Positions 1-11,712 of a stretch of 64,000 nucleotides of DNA are shown here, in pieces. Position 1 is the stretch's first letter; every line of letters starts with the position of its first letter. Made by a program: the position numbers and the translations under genes. The stretch is from Bombardia bombarda (taxonomy: Eukaryota > Ascomycota > Sordariomycetes > Sordariales > Lasiosphaeriaceae): NCBI GenBank assembly GCA_030512295.1, contig JAULSR010000002.1:682001-746000 (forward strand), read 5' to 3'. The notes beneath the pieces were generated by a model that was not told the origin of the DNA, ran no database searches, and saw only the letters and a program-made list of their open reading frames with translations.

Positions 1-2
1 AC

Positions 3-881
3 AAGTATTCCAACGACCAGGGCGAGCTAAGATTGACGCCGTATCATCACGTACTCGCCCGGAGCCGGACGCGCGGTTACTCGCTGAAGCTGAAGAAATG
101 GCTCGATTTCTTCATCGAGCAGGTCTCTGAGATTACGTGGAACACGACCGCGTTTGACAAGCTGGTGCTGCCTGACGATCAGAAGGAGTTGATCCTGGCT
201 TTCTCTGAGTCGCAGCTCGAGGGCAGCAACTTCGACGACGTTATCTCGGGCAAGGGCAAGGGCATCATCTGTCTGCTATCGGGCCCGCCTGGAGTCGGCA
301 AGACGTTGACAGCCGAGGCCGTGGCCGAGAACCTGCGGGTGCCGCTGCACACCCTCAGCTCGGGCGACCTGGGCTCGGGCTCCTGGGAGGTGGAGAACAA
401 CCTGTCGGAAATCCTCGAGCTCGTTTCGCGCTGGAATGCCATCCTGCTCCTGGACGAGTGCGACGTGTTCCTCGAGGCGCGCAGCAGCGCCGACCTCGAG
501 CGCAACAAGGTCGTTTCCATCTTTTTGCGCACGCTCGAGTACTACGAGGGCATCATGTTCATGACCACCAACAGGGTTGACAACATTGACGCCGCCTTCC
601 AAAGTCGCATCCACGTCAGCCTCGAGTACCCCGACCTGACGGCCGAGTCCCGCCGGCAGATTTGGGCCAACTTTCTGGGCTCGTCCAAGTCGATCAGGAG
701 CGATCTTACAATGAAGGATATCGAGGAGCTGGCGGAGCTCAAGCTGAACGGCAGACAGATCAAGAATATCCTCAAGACGGCGCAGCTACTTGCCTCGCGG
801 AAGAGGAGCCGCGTCCTCAAGAAGAGCTTCATCGATACGATTCTATCGATAGAAAAGAGACGGCCGGGGCCACCGCAGTAA
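3..881 (+). CDS. AAA-family ATPase, C-terminal part (5' end outside window)
   Basis: The frame is open from the first bases, so the gene begins upstream; only the C-terminal ~292 codons are present. Counting from the TTG at 33, the protein shows Walker A GPPGVGKT (residues 84-91), Walker B ILLLDE (137-142), a sensor-1 segment MTTNRVDNID (177-186), an SRI arginine-finger position (191-193) and a sensor-2-like LNGRQIKN segment. The preceding GYSLKLKKW...FDKLVLPDDQKELI segment is characteristic of the large fungal AAA ATPases with a long uncharacterised N-terminal region. These are presumed remodelling ATPases; substrate and location are unknown. A BCS1-like identity is less likely because the pre-AAA segment differs. 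It is convergent with the next gene, 201 bp between stops. Confidence 0.85.
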   Translation, partial: KYSNDQGELRLTPYHHVLARSRTRGYSLKLKKWLDFFIEQVSEITWNTTAFDKLVLPDDQKELILAFSESQLEGSNFDDVISGKGKGIICLLSGPPGVGKTLTAEAVAENLRVPLHTLSSGDLGSGSWEVENNLSEILELVSRWNAILLLDECDVFLEARSSADLERNKVVSIFLRTLEYYEGIMFMTTNRVDNIDAAFQSRIHVSLEYPDLTAESRRQIWANFLGSSKSIRSDLTMKDIEELAELKLNGRQIKNILKTAQLLASRKRSRVLKKSFIDTILSIEKRRPGPPQ

Positions 882-1082
882 AAGTCTTTTTTGGGCAATG
901 TTTTTCTTTTGCGACAGCTATCCTGATACCAGATCCATAGAACGACGAAAGACCAGCAGGCGCTATTTGCCAATACCAATATCAATTATGTATACAAACT
1001 ACTCTGGTCATTCTTTTAACCTGTCGCTTTTTACAACTGACGTTCATAGCCAAAATCATGCTCATCATTAAAGAACCCACCT

Positions 1083-2540
1083 TCACAGCTCATCCGACAT
1101 CTCTTCATCATCTTGCTCACTTTTGGGGTTCAGCGTAATCTCATTCTTCTCCGCATCCTTGATCTCCTTCAAGAACTTGTCCCCGCCCTCCTTGTCGTCC
1201 TTGAACAAGGTATCCACCACCATGCGCCTCGGGGTCTCGCCCAGCCACTGGAAGAGCGAGAAGTCGCGGAACTCGTCGGCCTTGAAGATCTCGAGCACCT
1301 CGAGCGGCTCGTCGCCAATGTTCTCGATGAAGTGGCCCATGTTGCGGGGCACGATGCCGACGTCGCCGGGCATGTAGTCAAAGGTGCGGGCGGTGCCCTC
1401 GGCGGCGAAGACGGTGACGCGCGCGCGGCCGCGGATGAAGAAGGACCACTCGTCGGCGTTGGGGTGCCAGTGCATCTCGCGCAGGGCGCCGACCTCGATG
1501 TCGAGGTGGGCGGCCGCGATGGTCTTTGAGATGGGGAAGTTGCGAGAGTCGGCGATGCGCACCTTGCCGCCCGAGGTCTGCTTGGGCTCCTGGTCGAGCA
1601 TCTTGTGGGTGAAGTTGTACTTTGAGGTCTTGACGTGCTTGCCCTTGGGCCGCTCGTCGTCGATGGAGCCCGGGTTGGAGCCCTGGAAGATGTACTTCTC
1701 CGAGGCGGGCAGGTGCGCAAACACCTCGGGCGCGAGGTGGAAGTTCTCGGCGATGACGGAGCGCGGGGTGTGGGCGAGCCAGTCGGTCAGGAGGAAGGTG
1801 GACTCCTCGGAGAAGTAGCCCGAGTCGAAAACGAGGAGGAACTCGCTGCCGTTGGGGCTGAGCCCCTGCAGGGAGTGGGGGACGCCGCTGGGGAAGTACC
1901 AGAGGTCGCCCTTGTTGAGGTCGTCGATGAAGTTGCCGCCCTCGTAGTCGAGCGCTGTTACGCGCACGCTGCCCTCAAGAACGTAGGCCCACTCGGCCTC
2001 CTTGTGCCAGTGCAGCTCGCGGATGACGCCCTCGTCGAGGCGCATGTTGACGCCGGCGAGCTCGACGCTGGCGGGGAGCTCGCGCACCGTGGTCTGGCGT
2101 GTCCAGCCGCCTTCCTGTTTTTGGTGGTTAGCGGATGAGGATAGGAGGGGGAAAACGCAAAGACAGCAACAATAACGCACCTCAATTCTCATGTGCGAGT
2201 CGACAAAGCTCCAGCGCAGATTGGGCATGTTGCCATGGTCCGTCCCGGGCGGCCGCACCAGGTCGGGGCTCTGGCGGGCGCGCCCCTTATTCCATGGCCC
2301 AAGCACCGATGCGCCTTGACCATTGCGGTATGGAAGCGGGTCGAGATGTTTCCCGATCGCGTCGACGGCGCCGTCGTAGGGGTCCTTGTTCCCTGGTGTG
2401 TATGGGGGCGCGTTCTTGCTGCGGTACTTGGAGGGCAAAGGCTTTCCGTCCAGGAGACGCTGACGCGGACTGTCTTGGACGGGGACAGCCAGGGCAAGCT
2501 CGCCGAGAGCTGCTGCGAGCACGACGGCAGAAAACCGCAT
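1083..2540 (-). CDS. Oxalate decarboxylase (bicupin), secreted
   Basis: Predicted to convert oxalate to formate and CO2 using manganese. Exons complement(2181..2540) and (1083..2114) flank a 66-nt in-frame intron with GTGCGT donor, GCTAACC branch site and ACAG acceptor; unspliced it would add 22 odd residues. The product is 463 aa, the usual size. A signal peptide covers about residues 1-19 (MRFSAVVLAAALGELALA), so secretion is expected. Two cupin domains carry complete metal-ligand sets: H155, H157, E161, H200 and H335, H337, E342, H381 (both HWHxxxxEW-type). An SEES loop at 222-225 corresponds to the SENS lid that separates decarboxylase from oxidase in bacterial OxdC. I chose the ATG at 2540 because the signal peptide follows; the longer open frame lacks that logic. 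It is divergent from the DUF1275 gene. Confidence 0.9.
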   Translation of the reverse strand: MRFSAVVLAAALGELALAVPVQDSPRQRLLDGKPLPSKYRSKNAPPYTPGNKDPYDGAVDAIGKHLDPLPYRNGQGASVLGPWNKGRARQSPDLVRPPGTDHGNMPNLRWSFVDSHMRIEVRYCCCLCVFPLLSSSANHQKQEGGWTRQTTVRELPASVELAGVNMRLDEGVIRELHWHKEAEWAYVLEGSVRVTALDYEGGNFIDDLNKGDLWYFPSGVPHSLQGLSPNGSEFLLVFDSGYFSEESTFLLTDWLAHTPRSVIAENFHLAPEVFAHLPASEKYIFQGSNPGSIDDERPKGKHVKTSKYNFTHKMLDQEPKQTSGGKVRIADSRNFPISKTIAAAHLDIEVGALREMHWHPNADEWSFFIRGRARVTVFAAEGTARTFDYMPGDVGIVPRNMGHFIENIGDEPLEVLEIFKADEFRDFSLFQWLGETPRRMVVDTLFKDDKEGGDKFLKEIKDAEKNEITLNPKSEQDDEEMSDEL

Positions 2541-3456
2541 CTTGTCCTTTCTTTGTGCAGCTTGTTGTTTGTATCCAGAGGAGGACAATTGCTTGTTCTT
2601 GTCTGACAAGAGCCGATTGGGGGGCTCAATCGCAAGGGCAATGGGAGAATTAGAATGGTGTGATGGTGTAAAATGTTTCTTTGGGGGGAAAAACCAAAGC
2701 TGCTGGTCTGTCTTATCATGACGAATGATCAAGCTACCCCCGACTTGCGTCCTTACTCATCCCGACGACAGGCCGCGAGAAGGCCGAGCTGAGGCGGCCC
2801 TCAACGGTGAGGGGGTTTTCTGCACCACCCATGGCGATGCCGAGCAATGACCGGGCGCTTTGAAGCACAATGCAGGCGGGCAGCGTCACTAGTTGAAGCA
2901 ATCTCACAAAGACCGCAGCAGCAAGGATTGGATGCTGAGTAACGACTGGTGGATGGTTTGTATGATGGAGGGTCTGATGCGGAGAGAGCAGTGGCTGATG
3001 ATAGGGCTCCGAATGCGGCGCCAAGACCCCAAGAGGCAGGTCGCCGGGTGCATTACCATCACCCCTGCCGGGTCGCCATTGGCCAATGCCACCACACCGG
3101 TGCCGTAGACCTGCATGAGGCGTCCCGTTCAAAAGGTCTCGGCTCGGGAGCACCCTTTGGGATTTTGATGATTTTTGTGAAACAAGGAAGGTGGGAGCGG
3201 CACCACCACGGATTGATTGCCTTACTGGTGAGACAGGATAAGCGCTCTTGGTATGCTGTGTGCGTTGTGCGTTCTTTCTTATTACGAATATCTGTACCTG
3301 CCTGCCTTAGTTTGGACAGCTACCTTGCTTTGAGCACGTGGGCTTAGATATTCCAACCACCTCCTTCGTCCAAGGGCCAAAAGAGAGAGGAGCATTGAGA
3401 CGTCCAGTTCATTTCTTTTGTTCCCATCATCAACCTACCTAATACCAAGTCTGGCC
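2541..3456. other. Intergenic region between two divergent genes
   Basis: This 916-bp stretch must hold the promoters of the oxalate decarboxylase (leftward) and the DUF1275 gene (rightward). I saw no convincing gene in it and no clear TATA box. Confidence 0.6.
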
Positions 3457-4355
3457 ATGAACGGATTCTCTGAACTACCCGACGAGGAGCAGCCGCTGCT
3501 TCTAGGGAGGAGGAAACCGCAGTCACGATCGCTCTCGGCAAGATGGCGGAGCCACTTGACGGTTGACGTGGACCGTGACTGGGCCGACGTGCTGCTCATC
3601 CTGTGCTACCTCATCACGGGCCTGCTCGACAGCTCGTCCATTTCCGTCTGGGGCTCATTCGTGTCCATGCAGACTGGTGAGCCTGCCTGCGAGTCGTTCA
3701 TCAACCGGCGGTGGTGGTTCACACACTAACCAATGCACCCGCGCTAGGAAACACGGTCTACTTCGCCCTCGGCCTGGCGGCGCCTCACGAGTCGACGCGG
3801 TGGATAAAATCCGGCGTCTCGCTCATCTCCTTCTGCGTCGGCTCCTTCGTCTTCAGCCGCTTCCACCGCTTCTTCTCGCCCAAGCGCCGCTGGGTGCTCT
3901 GCGCGTCCTTTGTCGCGCAGCTCGCGCTCACGGTCACGGCCGCCGCCATCGTGACCGTGGCGGGCACGCCCGAGGATAAAGAGGAGATTGGCTGGCACGT
4001 GCTGCTGCCCATCGCGCTCGTGGCGTTCCAGAGCTGCGGGCAGGCGGTCATGAGCCGGACGCTCAAGTACAATGCGCTCACGAGCGTGGTGCTGACGAGT
4101 ATCTACTGTGACTTGTTTTCGGATGTGGAGCTGTTTGCGCTGAAGAATGCGGAGCGGAATAGGAGGGTTGGGGCCCCTGTTTTCTTGCTGTTGGGGGCGT
4201 TCTTGGGGGGACGGTTTGCGCATAGTTCGTTGGGGGTTGCGGGGGCGTTGTGGTCGGCGTCGGTTCTGAAATTGGTGGTGGTGGCTGCGTGGCTGGTCTG
4301 GCCCGCAGATCCGGCTGCGGTGAGAGAGGAGGGGGAGGTGGAGAGGAGGGCTTGA
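3457..4355 (+). CDS. DUF1275 (YoaK-type) multi-pass membrane protein
   Basis: Exons 3457..3676 and 3748..4355 encode 275 aa. The 71-nt intron has a GTGAGC donor, CACTAAC branch site and GCTAG acceptor, and splits the Gly codon of QTGNTVYFALG, a hallmark of DUF1275. Hydrophobic helices run through the protein (LLILCYLITGLLDSSS, SLISFCVGSFVFSRF, WVLCASFVAQLALTVTAAAI, VLLPIALVAFQSCGQAVMSR, GAPVFLLLGAFLGGRF, SVLKLVVVAAWLVWP). The conserved ALTSVVLTSIYCDLFSD segment is also typical. Bacterial and fungal members are thought to be membrane transporters or permease-like, but function is not established. The start is the first ATG in frame, followed by an acidic di-leucine-like DEEQPLLL segment that may act in sorting (inference). 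Confidence 0.88.
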
Positions 4356-4975
4356 GGACACGGTTGACACGGTTGGGTCACATACTTGCCGGCCAGTAGC
4401 CTTATCGCTGGTGGAAGTTGAAAGCTAATTCGAAGAATGACCCGATCTTTGACAGACGCCACGCCAAGCCTGCGTGGTCAGGACACAAATAGAGGGGGGA
4501 GGCTTAGAGGTTGAGAATAAAACATGTGGTTCCCAGCAGCTTCCAATGTTCGAGGCAGTGGCTGGGATGGCACCATCAAAGGAGGGCGTCAATGCCGGCT
4601 CGGCATCCGGTGCATACAGAGGACGACCAAGATAGATAAGGAGGTACGAAACAGTCATGCGGCAACCATGGTGCCTCAAAGTCTAAAAGGGTGCAGGTTT
4701 CTGTTGAAAAAGCCACTTTATAGACATCAAATCATATTTCCAAAGTTAGATAGACACCGTCGAAATCTCTCCCGAAACCAAGCAGTTCTTGAACTATCGC
4801 CACCCCCTTATCAGATTGTTGCTTCTCTTTCGGCAACCCACACTCTTCGGTATCAGTGCACTATCACTCTGTTCCATGCCGATTTGGCCTTCCTTCGCGG
4901 CGGCCTATCACCTAGGTAGTCTAATTGCGTGTATACCAACCTCTACCATAGTGGAAACACTTATGGAGCCGGTTG
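4356..4975. other. Intergenic region between convergent genes
   Basis: About 620 bp between two convergent genes, presumably 3' UTRs and polyadenylation signals. No coding segment was recognised. Confidence 0.5.
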
Positions 4976-6091
4976 CTATGGTCTGACCCAAATACCCAAC
5001 AACTGCTTTGGAAGATAGAAGCCTGGATTGTGGATGGCCATAATGGTGAGGATTAGAATGCTGGGGAGATAGTCGAAAGCGTAGATGGGCCACTCTTTTG
5101 TCGCGACGATGGGAAGAGTCTTGGGGTCGAGCGTTGCCAACGTGCTCAGCTCGGAGAAGACATCCCTCTCAAACACTTGCATGATGCCTCGGACCTGTAT
5201 GTTGGGATTGTCAGTTAACATCACTTCATTTAGTCACCTACTAACCAGCGATGGAATAACGAAGACATGTCTCTCACCGACAGCAAAACAGTCGAAGCAA
5301 CCAACGCCAGTCCCAGCTTCAGCGACTGCTGCTTGATGCCTCTCTCCTCCAGCTTCCACTTCCTGCTAACATAGACGAAATGCATCACCAGACAGGCAAA
5401 CACAATCCACACAAGCATCTCGAGCACGGCGCTGACGGAGGCTAGATGCGCCGGCGGCGGCTTGATGATTAGGCCCGAGCTGAGCAGGCCTAGCCCGTCG
5501 GCCAGGGATTGTGGGATTAATATGCACAGCGACTGGTGCGCGGGCGGCACCCACGTCGTCGAGGCGTTGAAGTGCTCGGCCGGCGTGATCCACCGCATCA
5601 GGCGGGTGTAGGTCAGGACGAGGGCGAAGGCGAGGATGGAGCCGGAGCCGGCGGTGAAGACCCAGGAGAGGTAGAAGACGGCTGGGGGTAGGGGTCGGCG
5701 TTGAGGACGAGGCGGAGGGAGAAGGCGGGGATGAGGACTGAGGGGGGTGGCTGGTTAGTATGTATGATGCTGGACGGATGGAACGCCCATTGTGCTTTCA
5801 TCTGTATCTGCTGCTGGGGAGGGGGTATCAAGGACCGAAGCAGATGTACGTACCCATCGCCGCCTTGCTGAACAGAGCGGCATAGATAGATCTGGCCCTG
5901 AGGGCAAGCCAGCCGTGGATGATGGTAAGCACAATAGCAATGAAAAGTCCTATCAAAGGTAGGTTGAAAGACGGAGCGTAGAAGGGAAAGAAGGGAGACA
6001 CAGGCGCCGGCGCCGGCGTTGTCTGAGGTTGGACACCTAAAATTTCCGGCTGCTGCTGCGGTTGCATCATTGCATCCATATCGTTGAGCAA
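4976..6091 (-). CDS. Seven-helix membrane protein, RTA1-like
   Basis: Three exons, complement(5854..6091), (5278..5681) and (4976..5194), join in frame to 286 aa. Intron 1 (172 nt) has a GTACGT donor and CCCAG acceptor. A nearer CTCAG acceptor with a better CTAAC branch site breaks the frame. Intron 2 (83 nt) has a GTGAGA donor and ACAG acceptor. The short proline/glutamine-rich N-terminus is followed by helices such as LPLIGLFIAIVLTIIHGW, SWVFTAGSGSILAFALVL, MLVWIVFACLVMHFVYV and YLPSILILTIMAI. The VRGIMQVFE segment and EWPIYAFDYLP...HNPGFYLP near the end match the RTA1 pattern (R-x-I-x-x-V-E; EW-x-x-Y-x-FD-x-x-P; H-P-G). RTA1 proteins are linked to lipid-translocation and sterol-drug resistance in yeast. 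A DUF3112-type assignment is the alternative. Confidence 0.7.
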
Positions 6092-7852
6092 GGCTATTAA
6101 GAATAATCCCCGTGTGTCTCAGAACTATGGTGAACGTCGTGGGTTGGGGGAAGCTAAATGAATGTGAAGTCTTGATTGTGGCCTGTCGTTTGTAACCCCG
6201 AGTGCCCAACAGAAGCTGAATCGTGGGGAAAAGAGAGATATAGAACGGTAGCAACTTGAACAACCATAACTCAAACGGAACACGATTCATTGTTCTTTTT
6301 TTTCGTGAAGAGGGAAAGTATTTGACAGTGAGTGTGTGTGTGAGCTGGCACATTTTTCGAAACACGTACTTTCTGGTCACGATATGGTACGGGTTACAAC
6401 ATCACGCCGTCTGGTATGCGACCAACGGGATGGTGTCCCTCTGCTAGTGTATGGCTTGCTATTCTGCTGCTTTATTCTGTAGCACTAGATGTGCGTCTGT
6501 CAATGAGGCCTACCTAGGTAGAATATAGAAGAGGTATCTTCATCCTCCGCAACGTAATCTCAGAGAGTCGGGTCCCCAGCGTAGATGTAGAGCCTAAGAT
6601 TGTGTTTTCACTGATTTCTTTAACAACCAGCAATGAAGGCGAAATACAAAATTGATGTCTTGTTTGTTTGTTTGTTACATTCAACGCCCGGGACCGGGCC
6701 GCGAGGCGACCACAGTCGTAAGCCTAACAAAAAGATGTCGGTGACTCCGGTTGCACATGAAACGAACACAACAAGTCACTCATGTTGGACTGAGATCTGT
6801 GGCTGTAGCTCGAGCGAGAGGCGTAAGCACTGGTAGTACTCGCTTAAACTTGATTCGCGGGCTAAGAATAAACGATAGATCCAGGCACACTTCCAGTCAA
6901 TTATCAGTGCTCTGATGAATGCTTTTAGCCATGAACGTGACAGTTGTTAGTTGCCAATTGCTGCTGCTCTTCGGCAATGGCTACTGGCTATACTTATATC
7001 AGACTACGTAAGTAAGCCGAAGGACCTGAGCACAAGCTGCTTCTCGCCGGTGTTCCCGTCTGGGCAAACATAAATGGGGTGTGCGTTGTCAAGAGCTCTT
7101 GAATCTGTGGCGCCTGGCTTGGCGGGATTCGAAGGTTACCACGGCCACTGACACGCGCTTATCGATGGGCGTGCCGAAAGCATGGATGTGTCCTTGTCCT
7201 TTTTATGGGCCTGCAGGATATCTCTCTCCTGTTGTACTGACTCCACTTATCAAGTAGAATAACCCCTTTCTTTTGGACATCTCTTTTTCTATGACACAAC
7301 TGAAGTAGATGATTGCTACAGAATTGGGAAACATTGTCTTCCTATTTCCTTGTAGACCTACAGCCTTATAAGGCTCCAGTGTCTCTTTCCAAGGCATGTC
7401 GAGACCAATGGTGTTTCAAAGCCCACGTGAAATTGCCCTCAAGTGGTTCCTGCACACTTCAGCACCTTGAACGGCTCCAGCGGCCTCAGCGGTTGCAGCA
7501 GTCAGCCACAGTGGGGATATCGGCGTAAATTTAAGGCTAAAATGTCTATCTGATGCCATTTCCTTCTCTAAATACGTATGTATCTTGGTGTTATCTAGCA
7601 CCATAAAGCATAACCTTCAGCAGGCTAACAAACCCGTGAAAGGGCCGTGCATGCTCGAATCCGAGTCGAAGGACTTAAGGCAGCGTGCATCCCCCAGATT
7701 TCTTTGCCCGTGACTGTGAGGTGAAGATTTTGTGGTCAGACAACACCAAGTGTTTAAATACCGGCTCTTGCACAACTTCTTCTCCTCTCTTAATCTTTCC
7801 TTCATTTTCTCACCGTCGAGACCGGGGGGCATCAACACCTGCTTCCATCATC
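6092..7852. other. Gene-empty intergenic region
   Basis: About 1.76 kb. It contains the promoters of the flanking divergent genes. A TTTAAATA stretch near 7753 lies about 100 bp before the secreted-protein ATG and may be its TATA element. Otherwise nothing was recognised. Confidence 0.5.
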
Positions 7853-8406
7853 ATGAAGCTCGTCACATCAGTCCTTCTCCTCGCCGCCTCAGTCACATCT
7901 GTGCTGGGTGGCGTGACAAACTTCGCGGCCGTGGCAGGAACTCACGAGTCAATTGACGAGCCTTACTCCGATCCCGGTGTTGTATGATGTCCTTTTCCTG
8001 TCCTTTTGCCTCTGCATCTCATTTCCTACTATTCCATGATTAGTGAATAATGACTGACTGACTGCCAAACAAGATCCAATGCGAGACATTTAACCCCGCC
8101 CACAGCAGGCTCGCGAATCTTATCCCCATATATGAGGAAGGCCTAAAGTATCTCCAGACAACCAAGGGCAACTGCGATATTGGCCTTGGCCACCACGGCT
8201 GTGGGCGAGTCAGCTGCTCTTGGAACACCGGCGTCTACGTCTGTGCGCACAACGTTACCGAGCCCATCAACTTGCCGTGCCCCAACGTGGCATACTTTGT
8301 CAACTCCATTATTAACACATGCAACGTAAACGGCCAGTATGTCAAAGGTGCGGCCTGGGATCAGGAACGGAGGTTCTGGATCGAGGTACACGCAGATGAA
8401 TGCTAG
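7853..8406 (+). CDS. Small cysteine-rich secreted protein (candidate effector)
   Basis: Exons 7853..7978 and 8074..8406 give 152 aa. The 95-nt intron has a GTTGTA donor and AACAAG acceptor with ACTGACTGAC branch-like repeats upstream. Residues 1 to about 19 (MKLVTSVLLLAASVTSVLG) form a signal peptide. The mature part has eight cysteines, the last being the final residue, which suggests four disulfides. The segment CGRVSCSWNTGVYVC followed by YFVNSIINTC and a C-terminal ..ADEC end recurs in small secreted proteins of plant- and insect-associated ascomycetes, whose function is mostly unknown. One NVT glycosylation sequon is present. It is convergent with the terpene synthase gene; no functional link is implied. 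Confidence 0.78.
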
Positions 8407-8737
8407 AGTGGTGGTGCAGGGTGCTGGGACTTGAGTGTTGGTGGTGGCTGTACTGCATGCTGTTATCTGTTGAAGGCTTCGCTTGACGACAAGGATGGAG
8501 CCACTCTGAGCTGATGGCAGGAAGGGGGAAGGCGTGGGATACTCTGGTTGTGTTTCATCATACTGTCATTGCTTCATAGATTGATCGCTGGTGTGGTGAT
8601 CTGGTCGAGTGTCTGCATTATTTGCGGTTTGTAGCTCGAGCCTCGAATGTCTTTAGGATGAATTCTTCTGTAATTCTAGCCGAATGACCCATGCAATGAA
8701 ATGCCCCTCGTCCCTAGTCCATTAAAAGTTCAGACCC
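8407..8737. other. Short convergent intergenic region
   Basis: 331 bp of 3' flank shared by two convergent genes; nothing else was recognised. Confidence 0.5.
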
Positions 8738-10083
8738 TCACCGCACCGTGACCGTAATCTGCATACCGGCGATATCATGCTTGTCCGTCTCGAGCGCCTC
8801 GCGATGGGCCGAGTCCCTCGCAGTCAGGGCATCCACCCGCGGCAGCATATAGAGCTGTAGCGTCCTTTGGATCTCAGGAGCCTGCGTGCCAAAGTATCTC
8901 GGCGCCTCAAAGCTCCAGTCGCTGCAGCCGCGGACCCAACGGACGATGCTCTCGACGTAATACTGGACCTGGCGGTCAATGTCCTCGCCCCATGACGGGA
9001 GGCTCGCCCAGCTGCTGAAAAACTCTTTGATAATCTTGTCGTGCCAGTCGCCGATGAAGTTGACGGCCGCCTGCAGACCGAGATCCTGCGCGTTCATGAC
9101 CACGGTCAGCAGGTTGTGCAGGCCGTGACCGCGCGCGCGTTCGATGTTGTATGAGTATAGGTCCTGCGCCAATTGTTAGCACACTACTGGTTGCTGTTGA
9201 CGTGTATAGTCGACCAAACTCACATTCTTGACACAGACAGAGTACATGGCGCACTCCCTCATTCTTTCCAACAGGGGGTGTTGGTAGATCTCCTCAGGGA
9301 TGTCCATCTCCAGTTCGGCCAGCACAAAGGTGGGGAAACAGCCACATGTGTGACGTCGAAGCTCCCAGTATTCGTCAACGGTGCGAACTCGATCGGTCCT
9401 TCTGTCCTCGGCTTCTTGTACAACCGAGTCGACGTAGAGTTGCATCGTTTCGATCAGATGTCTCTCGGCCATGGGTGTCGCTGTCTTGCGTCCTAAGTCC
9501 CAGAATCTACATGACAAACTGTTAGCGTTGAAAGCTCAAGGAGGGACAAAATAAGAAGGGTACCCACTGTCGTGTCATTTCGCCAATCTTTACTTCCCCT
9601 TGAGGACGGGGCTTGTCTGGATTCCTCAAGGCATCCATGAAGATGTCTGACATTTGTCTGGTGACATGCTCGTCCTCAACGTCTGTGAACTCGTCAAAGA
9701 CGAAGAAGAGGGCCATGAGGTCGCTGCTTGTCCGAGCATGTTCTGAATTTGAGAGTTAATGGATCAGTCACAGGCTTCATAATGAGTTGTGCATGTTGAT
9801 GAGCGGCTTACCGAGATCGAAATGTGGTGTTGTGAGCAGGGCAAGCTTGGCTGGAGCACATGCACTGTTAGATTATCATGCGTTCGTGAGACCGGGGTAC
9901 CTCAGAGAAATACTTACGAAAATCGCACTTGTCAAAGGCAGCTTGGGACTTCTGATCAAAGCATTGGAAGCTCCGAACCCAGTCGCTGGTTGCTGCACTG
10001 ACCTCGTCGTAGTGTTGGTTGAGCTGGCGGGGGTAGGGCCAGTTCCTGACGAGATTTGGAAGGTTGACTTTTTCGGCCGCCAT
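8738..10083 (-). CDS. Class I terpene synthase (likely sesquiterpene cyclase)
   Basis: Five exons, complement(9918..10083), (9812..9850), (9568..9742), (9224..9506) and (8738..9163), join in frame to 362 aa. All introns are GT..AG. Seen motifs: the aspartate-rich DEFTD at residues 85-89 in FVFDEFTDVED; a YWELRRHTCG effector/pyrophosphate-sensor segment; the metal-binding NSE triad NDLYSYNIE at 221-229, whose Asn codon ends exon 4; and the C-terminal RY pair (310-311) in WSFEAPRYFG. The segment WVRGCSDWSFE is typical of fungal pentalenene-synthase-like cyclases, which ionise a prenyl diphosphate (usually farnesyl-PP) to a cyclic hydrocarbon. The product cannot be told from sequence. The nearest same-strand neighbour is a TRI12-like exporter 1.6 kb upstream; no P450 or prenyltransferase is adjacent. 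Confidence 0.88.
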
Positions 10084-11712
10084 TATGTCAGTGGAGCGAG
10101 CTGCTTTGATGTGTTCGGTACAATATTGATGTTTCTGGGGTGATAAGATGGATTTGATACACTGAGCTTATGATGAGAGAGATTATGAAACTGACCAGAG
10201 GGCTTGAATCGGCATTCTCATTCTTATACACATTGTTAATCACTAGAATCAACCCAGCTGAACATCGTCGAGGCACCACATCTTAGGGTTCAAACAAGCG
10301 GTAAGAAACGAAGTCATCCAAAACAGTCGAATAAGCCGAATACGCGACGATGCTCCGTAGGGACTAGTTCTAGGGAGGCCGCTGAACGGCAATACCGAGT
10401 CGGGCCTGACATCCCATTGGGGGTCATGGCCATGGCATCGATTACCATCGATAGCTATCGAGGAAGGGGGTCCTTGTGTTCAGCTACGAACATGCGGGTC
10501 TGGATTTGCGCAGTGTCTCGGGTTTTGCGACCGTTGGGTCCCAAGCGCACCCTCCGACCGGGCCCGGCTGCATTTCTTTGGCTCGTGGAGAAAAATGTGG
10601 CGTCAATCTAGGAAGCTGAAAGCACCTGCGAGCTGGAATAGGCAAGCTCGGCAAGGTAGGATGTGTCGCAGCGGGCTGTGGGTACGGGGCGGACAAGGAC
10701 ATAAAAAACTGCGCATTTTTGCAGCGAACGGTGGGACGCGTAAAAAAACCTTCATATTTGTACGTGCAAGCAGCAAATAGCCCGGCAATACCGGCACTCC
10801 ATTGCTCTTTCCGTCCACAGGCACGGTTTGAGAAAGAGACACTGGCACCGCGCAAAATTTAAGCTGTATACCCCCCGTGCAAACGCCCATGTTACCGAAG
10901 GCATGGATAGATAACCGCCATCAGCACGGAGGCATCTGTAGGATTGAAGGGGAAATGGGGGGCTGTGTATAGCTCCAATACTTGCACATTACGTACATAA
11001 AAATGCTGGAACTACCTAAGTCTAATGTCTCGGACACCGCCGATGCTAAACAATCTGCCAGACATACGAGACCTATTTGTCCGTCTTATAAAAACGAACA
11101 GAGGTGGTGTAAGTTCCCAAAATCCTCAGTCAGCGTGCAAGGAACTTGTTACCTTACCCACGAACCTTCTTTTGACCATTGGTGCCAGCAAATCGTGAAC
11201 ATGTCTTGAATGTAGATGATTTGAGACATGCGCCGCTACTTGAATGGAAGCAGGCCACTTGACTTGAGATTTCAAGCCACAGCCAACAACCCCATTCGCA
11301 CCTTCCACCTTTCGCAGAAACGGCGCTGTGGTAGCACCCTCTCAGGTATGCAAGTACTTGCTGTTAGTCGAGCTTAATTTTTCGCAGTAAAAATGATCCT
11401 CTCGACTAGCACTCCTAACAGACTATGAGCGGCGGTACTTTCACTCACAAGTACCTTAGGTACAACCATTAGTCCCGCTGTTAGTGGAGTTTATTTTCTT
11501 CACCTTAAATTTCCGGGGGGCTCGTCTCATAACAGATCTGCTGGCCCGGGTACCCACACAGTTGGAAGGCCTCGGAAGGAGCTTGAAGCTGACATGCAAC
11601 ACAAAATGAGGCGGCACAAAACGAGGCGAGTAAGCGAGCCACCAGACCAGATGAGCACGAACCAATTGTGATACGAACACAATTCTTACGACCACTTACA
11701 AACATCCCAAAG
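10084..11712. other. Intergenic region with no recognised gene
   Basis: 1.63 kb upstream of the terpene synthase. Short open frames exist but lack start context, homology-like motifs or intron structure. Related short segments (GCTGTTAGTcGAG / GCTGTTAGTgGAG) occur near 11360 and 11480. Confidence 0.5.

Noticed and set aside
4976..6091. Nearer acceptor (CTCAG, 5738) for intron 1 of the RTA1-like gene
   Set aside because: It has the better branch site but gives a frame that stops before the helices; only the acceptor at 5682 keeps all three exons in frame.
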